64,000 nt of DNA from NCBI RefSeq assembly GCF_000740895.1, contig NC_025260.1:2150001-2214000 (forward strand), written 5' to 3'. Positions 52,330 through 63,000 of this stretch are shown here, in pieces (position 1 is the stretch's first letter; each line of letters opens with the position of its first letter). The stretch comes from Theileria orientalis strain Shintoku (taxonomy: Eukaryota; Apicomplexa; Aconoidasida; Piroplasmida; Theileriidae). The notes below the pieces were generated by a model. It was not told the DNA's origin and did not search any database. It saw nothing but the letters and a program-made list of their open reading frames with translations. Both the position numbers and the translations under genes were made by a program.

Positions 52330-54661
52330 ATGACTTTGAATAAGGTTATTTTAAGATATAGTTACAGCAAATATTCACATATTTGCCCCAAGGATATATC
52401 GAAACTTAACAGAAGATCTTTCAGTAGTTTTGTAAAATGTTCAAGTGCTCCTTCTTCAGCCATAACACCTTTTAACAAACAAAGCGTGAATGAAAAATAC
52501 TCTAATAATATAATCGTTAGATTTTACGGTAACGTTGGGAAGGATTGGCTTCCGAAACGCAACCAGTACACAAAATATCGTATAACAAAGCCATGGACTT
52601 CAGACAGTGTATATGACGACATCTTCCTTTCGGAACCTTCCAAGTAGGACTGGAGATGTGGACACATAGGAGTAGATATTTAATTCGTGTTTTCTTTCTC
52701 GTCGTAATCTAAAAAACGTGTTTAGGGATGATTTTTATCCTTTCACAAAGGAGATGCCAGTGTTTTTAAAATTCCTGAACCTGTTGACAACTGCACAGAA
52801 TAGGAAGGAGGTGTTCGTGAATTTCGTTAGAAGGTAGGGGTGTCGACTTAATGGGATTTGCCAGGTGCGAAAACGGACTGGTGGTGGAGAAGGACGTGTA
52901 CATAACCAAGGAGGAGCTGCTGGACTGTATGTGGGCGAACGGGTACTCGGAATCGGAGCTGAACGCATTCAGGTTCGCGTTCCCGAACGACTACAAGTTC
53001 CACTACCCAGGTATGTGAGAGTAGGACACTATTGCGTAGAGCTGGCGGTGTTGTTTGAGCTGGAGGAGGAGGACTGCTATAAGTACTGCCTGAAGGAGAG
53101 AGCGAGTAACCCGGAGCAGCTGGTGGAGCTGAAGCTGAAGAAGCCGTCGAACCTAGTGTCGAGCTACGGACTGGTGTTCCTAGGCTGCTGGTTCGCACTG
53201 TCAAACGCAGTGCTGGGAAACGCATGGTTCTTCGCAAAAACACTGCCCTTCGGAGCAGTGTTCTACCTGCTGGCCTCGTACTTCCAGAAGTGGCTGAAGG
53301 AGTACTTCTGGAAGGAGGAAAACGCACTCATCGAGAAGCTGAGGCAGGAGAAGGACTACTGCGAAGAGGCAATCTACGCGCAGCTGAGAAGTAAGTGGAA
53401 GGAGAATGACTCGTTTCAGACTACCTGGAGGACTCGAAGTGCGCGGAGTACGTGGAAGGGTTCAAGTCGGAAGTGACGAAGAAGATGGAGGAGTATAAGA
53501 GAGCACTGCTGCTGAAGATGAAGAGCGAAGCGACCAACCTGATGAAGGAAAGACTAAACAGCATGGCACTGCAGGAGTCGGCAATATCAAGTTCACTGGA
53601 GAAGGTAAGACCAGTAAAATACTATGTTATTTAGATTGTACCAATTAGATTATAATACATAAATGGTGGTACATATATTACATAAATGATGGTACATGAA
53701 TGATAGTGTGCACATTTAAGATAATATACGAAAGATAGGACTAATAAGATATGTAAGTCTCATTAACTACGTAGACTATGGTGACTGAGTTGGTGAAGCT
53801 GTTTCTGGAAACGTTTAAAACGAGCTCGGAAATGAAGACGGAAGCGTTACTGTCATCAGTGAACGAGTTGAAGGGAGAATACAGTAAAAAGGACGATCCG
53901 CTGTTTAACTTCTTCAACACGAGTCTGGAGCAATTTCAATCAGTAAGTAGATAGATAAGAATGTGAAGAATTTATGCAAATATTCAAACAAAATTAACTA
54001 ATTTAAATCTAGAACAAGAGTAACAACAGTTTCGTAAAGAGGTGCAACGACGTGTTTAAGCAGAAGGAGCAGGAGTTTCTGAACACATACACAGTGACGT
54101 AAGTTTATCAATTTGTACCATGATACTATGATTACCGTCGCTATTGATGCTAAAATTACAGCTGCTACTATTGCCATGGAGCTGTTATTACTGCCACTGC
54201 TGCTATTGTTACTAATGATAATACCACAACGCGCAGTAGTAATAAATGTTTAGCACTGACGAATATAAGGAAGTGTCCAAATTGGCGAAACTGTGTAAAT
54301 CAAACAAGGGATTTAACGTAAATAAGTTGAAGGAGGAAGATAGGTCGAAGCTTGAGCAGTTATATCTCAGCTTGTCGCAAAAGTAAGAACACATTAGCAC
54401 TAAAAGCCTTTTAAATTTACAGAAAAAGACCCTAAAATTAGATATTGAGCCTGCCAAATAGATACTTAGCTGTTTATTAACATTATTTAGAATGGGATAC
54501 TATGTTCCAGTACTACCCTTGGTCGAAAGCCAATACAAGGACCCATTAGTGGACAAACAGGTACGTAGCCGGTTCTCATATAAGCATGTGTTTAGCTTAC
54601 TGAGCAACTAAGCATGGTCAGAGAGTCACGTCTGCAGGAATTCCTACGACAATTTGCATAA
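52330..54661 (+). CDS. Mitochondrial coiled-coil inner-membrane protein (stator-b-like topology)
   Basis: Ten exons chain exactly in phase: 52330-52643, 52726-52833, 52865-53010, 53040-53390, 53420-53604, 53775-53942, 54013-54098, 54254-54382, 54491-54560, 54596-54661, giving 540 aa. The first exon is presequence-like (MTLNKVILRYSYSKYSHI, then LNRRSFSSFVKCSS). A helical block follows (VFLKFLNLLTTAQNRKEVFV, ITKEELLDCMWANGYSESEL). A paired membrane segment (LVFLGCWFALSNAVLGNAWF, GAVFYLLASYF) is followed by 300 residues of coiled coil (EENALIEKLRQEKD, KKMEEYKRALLLKMKSEATN). Membrane anchor plus long coiled coil is the layout of an F-type ATP synthase stator b subunit, but no sequence identity is claimed. 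The first exon also reads as a 105-aa frame ending at the TAG inside the donor. Confidence 0.7.
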
Positions 54662-54852
54662 TGTTTTGGTAATTTACGGCTATATGATTAGAAAGCACAT
54701 ATGCAACTAAACTGGGTAAAATGGGTTAGAGGGACCACGTAGTTGATAAATTGAGATAATTAGCTAAAATAGAGTAATGTGTAAACAAAAGAGTCATGAA
54801 TTAAGTCTATATTCGTACACGAGATTAAAAAATAAAGGTGGCACAAACAGTG

Positions 54853-55535
54853 CTAAGCAGCAGATGTAGGCTGCCGACTACGATTGCCCCTGATAATCCT
54901 CGATACAAGAGTGTGAACACAGAAAAAGGTGGCTATGTAGAGAATTAAAACGGAAAAGTTCTTGAAAGACTGCTCAAACTTGAACTTGTAACACCATAGA
55001 GTAGCTATTATAGCTATCCAGGCAGAAGTGCTCCATTTCCAAAGATCTCTACGCTCTAAAGGAAAATTAACGAATAAAATAAAGTAAACGTACGTGGAGT
55101 GGAAGCCGGAGGTGAATTTGGCTTTGTGATAAAAACGGTTAGAATAAGTTCGTCGTAGGAGCAACCAGGGAGATTTTTCAAGAGCTTCTCATCAGTTAAT
55201 AATAAGCCACGATAAATAACCCGTATATTACATTCTGAAATAAAAAATTATAGGGAGAATGGAAATAATAACTGGAGAATAAACCGTAAATACAAACGTA
55301 CCCTTAAACGTCTCGGATTCTAGCAACCTCTCTTTTACCAATTTAACCTTGGCAGATTCCGGAAAATCTAAGTCTAAAAAACAATGATTATAATGCAAAA
55401 GGGAGCGAATATGAAAAAAATATAAAGAAGAGGCTATACGGAATTTGCCGGTTAAGGCTAGGGCAAAAACCTACTTTGGACTTTGAACTCTCTGTCATAA
55501 TGATTAATTAGCAGTTTAACATTGATCCTGGCCAT
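54853..55535 (-). CDS. Ubiquitin-like domain membrane protein
   Basis: Four exons (55535-55475, 55373-55302, 55234-55094, 55055-54853) join in phase to 158 aa. The N-terminal 85 residues read as a ubiquitin fold: ARINVKLLINHYDREFKVQN, the helix AKVKLVKERLLES, IRVIYRGLLLTDEKLLKNLP and ELILTVFITK. The C-terminal half has two membrane helices (TSAWIAIIATLWCYKF and FSVLILYIATFFCVHTLVS) and a basic tail. This is the layout of TMUB/HERP/DSC3-type ER proteins in ER-associated degradation. No di-Gly end exists, so it is not conjugated. ERAD or the apicoplast ERAD-like import system are possible settings; this is inference. Confidence 0.68.
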
Positions 55536-55569
55536 AATATGAAAAAATGACGGAAATATATTAAAGTGG

Positions 55570-57219
55570 CTACAGTCGTGTACCCCCAGCAATCGTGTTT
55601 CTAATATGAAAACATGCTGACGCCAACTGGAAATATTGCGAGCCTCCTAAGCGTGTTACAGTAAATGAGGGGCCGAGGAGCGTACCTTGCAGCAGTGCAT
55701 AGTCCCGGTGTGCCAGTTCCAGCGATATCTTAGACTTGTCGACGTCCCCGATTGCGTCGCTGTTGACCACATAGTCGCAAATCTAACTCGGACATTGCTC
55801 ACTCTCGACCTACCTGCTGAAATATTGCCGATACGTCCCACCCCTCGTGTACAATGTCCCTACACATCGCCTCGACCTGAAGCAGCGTCAAACCGGTGAA
55901 CATACATCTCCGTCCTTTTTCCTACACTCTTCGAAAATGCGTTCCACCAGACTCCTTGGGGGTTGCTAAACGATTATGTATGTCTGCTTAGGCAGAATGA
56001 ACTCATATGCCATATTCACCTACCCCCGAGACACTATACACAGCATTCTCCGTTATTTCATTATACAGTGAGGCAGTAGACTAAAAATTAAGTTACAATT
56101 TGAGCTTTAACACGGGTAAATCATGTAAATACGGGTTGACTCTCACTCCACTTGTCTCCTGTATAGTTTACTCGGATTTACCTGTAGTATGGTTATTCCC
56201 TTTCTCATATCTCCTGAGGACACTTTAGTTAAAAATTCCAGCGCCTGCTCATAATTTTCCACAGTATAGAGGCCTTTACCTTCGTATCATACTTTATTCC
56301 CTCCTTGGAGCATATGTACTCGAGCCTTTTGACTTGCGAGCTCGTGTCGATTGGCTTAAAGTGGAACACTGAGCACCTCGAGTATATTGGTCCAATTATT
56401 TTATGCAAATAGTTGCAGATCAGGATGAAGCGTGATATTCCTGAGTAGTTCTCAATCACTCTTCTCAGAGCTGCCTGTGCGTCCGCTGTGATCATGTCCG
56501 CTTCATCGAGGATAATGATTTTGTAATTCGGCATAACTCTACACATCAATTGGCCACTTAGTGATTGAGAGTTAAGAAAATCTAACATAGCTAAATTGAG
56601 GCAACTCAGTAAATATTTAAACACACACTCTACATGTGCACTCATTTACCTGTTTGTTTCGGGATTTATTTTATTGTTTGATATATTTATCCTGGTATAC
56701 GTCTTAATACGATCTCTAACGACATCGATTCCTAAAATTGTCTTAAATATCTTATCACAAATCAATTCCACCAATATTAGCTGTGAGACTACCTCTTTCA
56801 TCTGAAGCGTTCAATTCTAAAACTCGTTCTCTCATCCCTTCCAACCTATCAAGTCAAATTAACCATTTTGTGTTAATAGACCATCCGTATTAATTAATAA
56901 GTAGCCTATTTAAAAGAAATGTTATTCTACATGAATCATTGCTGTAATTTGTACCCGTAAATCTGTCTTGCCATAGCCAGAGCTGCCGACGTTTTTCCAG
57001 TCCCAGGAGGCCCATGGAATATCATATGAGGCATCTGTAGTAAATATAAGTCAGAATAAAGATAATGTTTAAATTCAGGTGTTTCTATAAAGGGCGATTA
57101 CATTGAAAGTCTCTATTATTTGCTCCATTATGGACACTGCCTGTGTTTGAAATATAACATCCGACAGTTTTTTTGGACGGTACTTCTCGACCCATGGAAC
57201 ATCCTTGGTGATTCCCATT
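55570..57219 (-). CDS. Replication factor C small subunit (RFC2/RFC4-type)
   Basis: About ten exons on the minus strand. Start [20 protein letters not shown] is the RFC N-terminal box. Next are [20 protein letters not shown] (Walker A), [40 protein letters not shown] (Walker B DEAD), [20 protein letters not shown] and [19 protein letters not shown], where SRC is the arginine-finger box. Then come [18 protein letters not shown] and the C-terminal collar ending in [14 protein letters not shown]...TRL at 55570. RFC loads PCNA onto primer ends. RFC2 and RFC4 cannot be separated by eye. Many exons here are under 120 nt, with introns from about 30 to 140 nt. Confidence 0.93.
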
Positions 57220-57401
57220 TATATATTTAAAATTATGATTATAATCGGGGACGGATTGTCTTAAAAAGTGGTTAATGGTGTGGAATCCAATGTTGCAACC
57301 ACACACACCACCGTTATTATGAATAAAGGAATCCTACTTGAATTGTTTGTAACATATACACTGTATCCTAAAATGTGTTTATATATTCATAACTTTTTAA
57401 T

Positions 57402-58024
57402 ATGTTTTATCACAAACTAAAATGTTTACTTTTTTTGAAGCTCTTTGCTAGCAAAGTTTATTGTGTCGAAAACTGCTCAAACCTTTCTCCGGAATCTCTA
57501 CTGATTGGACACTACTGTTTATCTGTAAGCTTGTATCATAAATATTTCTTTTTGTAGACTTGCGATCATGTGTGTACTCAGCGAGTTTCTTTTCCTGGGA
57601 CCATAAGTTTGTTCATTATCTACTCACTTTACTTCAGACCTGCCTCTCTTTGACCATCCTCTGGTGAAATCAGGTATTTTATTTGGAATTATCCCCGTTT
57701 AGACTGCGAAGGTGGCAGGGGGCGTCTAATTTGTATGTCGACGAATCTCACACCTCACGGTAACACTCAAGTCAAATGAGCGCACGTAGGGTACCCTCTC
57801 TGTGAAGTTCTCAACCTCGAGTACTGCAAATCTAACATGTGTGCCTGCTGGTAGTTCGTTTAATTCAACTTAACTTTCAGGTCATCCTGCATATCGCACC
57901 AGTGTCCTCCCAGCTTCACTCCCAGGGAGAACCAGGTCACTAACACAGGTACCAACAACACTTAATATAAATAACACGTACAGGGTGTTTGGAAAGTAAC
58001 TTAAGAGTTTTATGCGTTTCTTAG
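57402..58024 (+). CDS. Cysteine-rich secreted protein in seven tiny exons
   Basis: No long frame exists here, but seven exons (57402-57524, 57558-57606, 57638-57673, 57703-57759, 57790-57850, 57881-57948, 57984-58024), separated by introns of 29-35 nt with GT...AG ends, chain perfectly to a 144-aa protein. It starts with a signal peptide ([20 protein letters not shown]). The mature part has 15 cysteines in about 124 residues ([57 protein letters not shown]). I recognise no family. The density and pairing suggest a disulphide-rich secreted or surface module. Its TAG overlaps the stop of RPS26 on the other strand by four bases. Confidence 0.65.
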
Positions 58025-58426
58025 TTATCCTTGTTTGGCAGGTTGAGCTTTACCTGCAAGGGCCTGTGATGAACAGGCGCCCTGACCTTGCGTCCTTCGG
58101 CTGAGCGGACCCTGACCACCCTCGAGTGAATAGCGCAAGAGACGCAGTAGCACTGCTTTATGTAGAGTTTTGGCACATTGAACACTGCAAAAATATTAGT
58201 AAATGTACTGTTATATGCACAATAAGGTACTTAAAATAAACTTACGTGAATATGCGCAAGCCTCCCTAATGTCCCTCTGGGCACTGGCGTCAACGATGTT
58301 TCTAACGTTAAACCTCTTGATGGACTTGTCCTTTGGCACTGAGCGGCCGCAGTTGCTGCATCTGACTGGGTTAACGTGGCCCCTTCCGTGTTTGGACCTT
58401 CCGGCGTTTCTCCTCTTGAAAGGCAT
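58021..58426 (-). CDS. RPS26: 40S ribosomal protein S26 (eS26)
   Basis: Two exons (58426-58246 and 58184-58021) encode 114 aa. The sequence [20 protein letters not shown] starts the family block; [19 protein letters not shown] and [18 protein letters not shown] follow, then [20 protein letters not shown] and the basic C-terminus with [12 protein letters not shown]. The CSNC and CVSC pairs form the eS26 zinc site. It lies at the mRNA exit of the small subunit. The stop TAA (58021-58023 complement) overlaps the stop of the convergent cysteine-rich gene. Confidence 0.95.
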
Positions 58427-58891
58427 TTTAATCTGAAAAATAATTTATCATTTTGTCGATAACATCAGGGGGAGGCTAAAATACCGTAGTAACAATGATT
58501 AAATTAATGACTACTGTCTACCTGTTAAGATTCTGATTGAATTAAAGTATTTAAAGTTCCTATAAACTTGGATTCCAAAATATATGTTTGAAAAATGCGA
58601 ATTAAGAAATAATAACAAGAATCTGTAATTATTAAAGTGATTTTTGTATTGGGAATGTGGTCGTAAGAAGCATACTGCCCGACATTAATAAAAAGTTAAA
58701 TAATCTGGATTCCACAGGTTATTTTGGAACTGTGTGACATAAATTATATATATATTTAGATGTCAAGTAAAATATTATCATTTATAATGTCAAATCTTAA
58801 TTGTGTATTAAATGTAGCATTAAATATAATGTATGTATAATATAATATTATAAAGCAGATAATTGTAAAATAATAATGATTTTTGTAAATA

Positions 58892-59659
58892 ATGAAGCCT
58901 TCTAGAGGTTTATTAAATAAAATTCATAATATTGGAGTAACAATACAACCAGGTTGGTTGACTTCTACTGTTCATTTTAAATACAAGTCAACAAATAAAC
59001 GTATTTTGTTTAGAAATCAATGATTCGGATCCGAATTTTGAACAATCTGAGGATTTATATGGTTCTGATCTCGACGATTCGGACGACCAATATGTAAATG
59101 ATAATTTCCGTAAGTTAATATTCCACCAGATCTGAAACATATTTAAATAAGTGATAAACAATGCTTGATTAAATATTCACTAATTTTTAATTATTTTTAG
59201 GGGAAGGCGACAAGTCAACAGACGCAGTTCTCTGTTGTGCCATGTGCTTCACACCAGTATCTTATCAATGCAAACTGTAAGTATGTGTGAAAAGTAAATA
59301 GAAAGTTTTTATATAAGTTAGATTTGTAAACTTTTTTAAGGGTTTAAATAAGTATTTACTTGTTAAAATCGCCATTCAGTGATATAGGCGTATTTTCACA
59401 TAAAATATATAGGAAAAAGAATTCATTTGTGTCAAAATCGGTTGTAAATTTATTTGATGATGATGCAACAGATGATTCTTCCAAAATGGCTTCATCTGAA
59501 GATGTTATGGTTACACCTGATTCCAATAAACGAAGAATGAGAAAAAAATTAATAAATGAAAAGAGAACAGCTAAATGTGTAGAATGTAACAATATAGTGG
59601 CACATATCGATGAATCGAACAATTATATATTTAAAGATGTGATCGCAAGTAAACCATAG
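58892..59659 (+). CDS. EAPP-like zinc-binding protein
   Basis: Four exons (58892-58952, 59014-59109, 59201-59276, 59353-59659) encode 179 aa. An acidic stretch (INDSDPNFEQSEDLYGSDLD) precedes TDAVLCCAMCFTPVSYQC, with a Cys array. A Lys/Asp-rich middle leads to KRTAKCVECNNIVAHIDESN and YIFKDVIASKP. This order, an acidic segment, a DAVLxCxxC zinc block and a C-terminal CxxC followed by a short beta hairpin ending in AS, matches the E2F-associated phosphoprotein (EAPP) family. The family is nuclear; its role in protists is unknown. The first donor (GTTGG) is weak. Confidence 0.72.
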
Positions 59660-60068
59660 ATGGTTCACTACAATTTACAGTACCACTGTATGATTTGAAT
59701 AATTTAGTGAATAAATATTAGTTGTATTATATTGTATGATATTATTTTAGTAGATTGACGTAAATATATTAGTAAAAGGGTATTTGGATGCATGATTAAT
59801 AGTTTTAATTAAATGTTTATGTAAACGATGTAAATGATTTTAAAGCTGATATAATTCTATAATAAAATAGCAATAACATAAAAAAAATTGAAATTTGAAT
59901 ATTTAAGATTTGATAATTCGGGTGAAAGTGATTTCATAACCTTAATGATGTTTAATTGAATGTGTAAGAATATATAGAAAACAAGAGAGTTGATTTTAAA
60001 TTTAAGTTTTATAAAGAGAAGAAGAAAGTAAATTATGCCAATTGGATCTTTATGTAGCAGAAAAACCA
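59660..60068. other. AT-rich promoter region
   Basis: No gene seen. ATG at 60035 opens only a short frame that is out of phase with the following gene. Confidence 0.7.
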
Positions 60069-63000
60069 ATGTCGAAAGAGGAAGATGAGATAGACAGAGG
60101 GGTTCTGCAAATAATATACTCGGACCTGGAGCTACTGGAGCTGTCAATCAACGACCTGGCAATCGCATTGGGAGGGAAGCAGAGCCCAGCGGACAAGGAG
60201 TACTTCAAAAAGCTTAAGTCAGGAAGACTGGCAAACTGCTTTAACAGAGCAGTGAGGAATGAGAGGAACTACAGGTTCTACAAACAGTTCAAGGGGCTGG
60301 ACCTGCAAGTGGATAGCTTCATAAGAATAGTGAAGCTGCACATCGACAGAGGAGAAGCGTTGCTGGATAAGTACGGGAGAAGCAGCCTGGCGACTAAGCT
60401 GTTTTGCCTCTGCTACGTGGACGTGGCGTTCGACCTGTACGACGGAGTGCTGAAGCAGCTCTCGACGTTTAGCCTGCACGACTGCGTGTACCTGTACAAG
60501 TTCTTCATCAAGCTGGACAACGCACTGCTCTCGTACAGAATCAAACACGTGTACATCAGAGACGAGATCTACGACCTTATCCTAAACTCGCTCTGGTTCG
60601 CACTGAAGGACGCATGGTGGCTGTACCTCGACACGAGCGAGTTAAGGAGCCTGCTCCCGTTCATAGCGCACATGAAGGTGGAAGGACAGTACCAGGCGAC
60701 CATACACGACCTGAACCACGTGCTGCACAACATACACTTCGTGACGCTGATCTCGCAGGACATAACCTTCCAGTCGGAGACGCAGACGATAGTGGATTCG
60801 CCATTTAACGAGGACATGGAGTCACCGAGCGAGAGGTTTGGGGCAGAAAAGGGGATGTACGAAGACGTGAAGGAGGAGGACCTGAATATAAAGTATATGA
60901 GAAGCGTAAATGGGCCGGGAGGAGCAGAGGAGGATGAAGGGAATAACGGAGCCACGGAATTCGAGGACCACATATCGTTGGTCTCAGAAAAACAGAATCG
61001 CACTTCACAGAACGAAGAAGCGAAGGAAGGGGGAAACCCAGACTTGGCAGGAGCGCACGAGTTTGGAAGACACCTGAAGGACTTGGAGAGGACACTGGAG
61101 TCGCTGGAGCTGGTGGGAGATGTTAGCTGGTCACAAGTGGTGTACATATCATTGGTGGGATTCGTATACATAGTGCTCTTCGAGTCGTACCTAAACGTGG
61201 TGTACGAGAGCCTGAAGACGGAGATGGAGCCAAAGAAGTACGTGGAGTTCCTGGTGAGGAGGCTGCAGGACCTGACACAGGTGCACACGCTGATGGTGGA
61301 TGTGGACGTTAACTACACAGCCTGGGCGCACGACAAGCTTGGCGCCCTCTCGGACGCGGAGCTGATGAAGTGCTTCAACACGTACTCGGACAGCCTCTTC
61401 GTCGAAGAGGGCTACAGAGAGAGTCAGCTGTTCAGCTACAGAGGAGATAGCATGAAGAGCGACGTGAAGTGGAAGCTGAGCAGCGGCAGCGGGGGTGTGA
61501 CGATGTACCTGCTGGCGCCGGCACTGGAGAGGCTGCAGAGGATGCAGTACAACGCGGTCCTGAGAATGGCGTCGGAGTGCGCAGGGCCGGTGCTGAAGCT
61601 GATAGAAGAAATATACTTCGTGAGCGAGTCGAAATTGTACTATGACATACTGCACAACACGGACGAGTGCCTGATAGGACCGAAGGGGCCGCTGGCGCAA
61701 AGCTGCAGGGGGCTGACGCTGGCGTTTAAAAGGGCAGTGTTCGTTGAGACGTTCTTCATAATAGTGAAGAGGTACGCAGAAAAGGTGCGCGAGAGCGGGA
61801 CTGACGTCTGCGAGGCAATATTCTTCGACTCGATGTCGATCTGGGACTCGGTGATAGACTACTTCGACTTCCCAGTTAACCCGGAAATGGCGGAGGAGGA
61901 GTGCGTGAAGCTGGTGGCAGGAGTCCTGGAGCAGATAAAGTTCACGCCGCAGTTGGACCTGAGGGACCTGGACGTGTACAAGAGGAGCTTCAGGAGAAAT
62001 TTCTTCGCAGCACCAAAAGACGCACAATCAATGCTATCGCAATACGCCTACAACTGCCTATACCACGTGGGATTCATACGCGTGGGCGGGAGGGACAGTG
62101 CAAGTGAAGGAAGCGAGGGACCAGTCTGTGTTGGTAAGACTGACGTGGCCAGTGGCACATTTGTCAATGACACCAATGCAGGAAATCAGACCTTTAATTA
62201 CACAGTGGCCAACACAGGATACAACTCCAATGGAGCCAATTACGGATCGTCGACGACGGCCGGAAACCCAAATGATGCAACAAACACGAGCACGACATTC
62301 GCAGCCAACACGGGAAACGCGTATCAAAGATCTAACGGTGCAGCATCGAGGGGGCACACGAGTCAGGTCAACTACGGGTCAAGCGTAAACGTTTCTGCTG
62401 GAGGTGGAAACGTAAATGGTTCCGTCACAGCCTCTACAACCCCGAATCCAAATGTAACAATAGGCGCATTAAGACTGCCGCTCGATGGCATTAACATTGG
62501 CCATGTAGGTGGATCAGGCTTTTCAGGTCAAGGTTACGGATCCACCTCGGGAATAATCTCAGATTCAAAGGCACCTTTTGCCATTCCCGGCCTTCTCACC
62601 CCTGGTAAATATGGGAGCGAGGAGTTTGGCCGCCACGACTACCTGGACAAGTACGCAGTGTGGCTGGACGGGTGTCGAAAGAAGAACATGCTCATTTTCG
62701 GCAACGTCATCCTGTTCTTCAGAGAGAACTCGCTGCTGCAGCCAGCCGGCTTCATAACCTTCAGCTCCATCTACTCGATACTGGCGCCGAACAGCCTGGC
62801 GCAGGTGCACCCGAGCATTCAGCTGCTGGAAAACAACAGCGAGAACGACAGCTTTAGCTGCGGCACGAGCAAATCCTCAGAGTCGTCCTCGAATTCTGCA
62901 ACCAAAGGGCACTCGAGTCCAAAGAAGAACAGGACTTCGGGTGTCTCGATGAATAGGAACGCCGAACCCTTGAATAGCAGCAACTCGAGTCCAGTCTTTG

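Noticed and set aside
52330..52647. Independent 105-aa gene
   Set aside because: The frame has a presequence but no domain, and it splices exactly in phase to the next nine exons; treated as exon 1.
52753..52993. Pex14-like N-terminal domain in the mitochondrial coiled-coil protein
   Set aside because: The helical block faintly recalls Pex14, but the key motif is absent, a mitochondrial presequence precedes it and piroplasms lack known peroxisomes.
55570..55770. Separate small gene downstream of RFC
   Set aside because: Exons there continue the RFC C-terminal collar in phase, so they were merged with the RFC gene.
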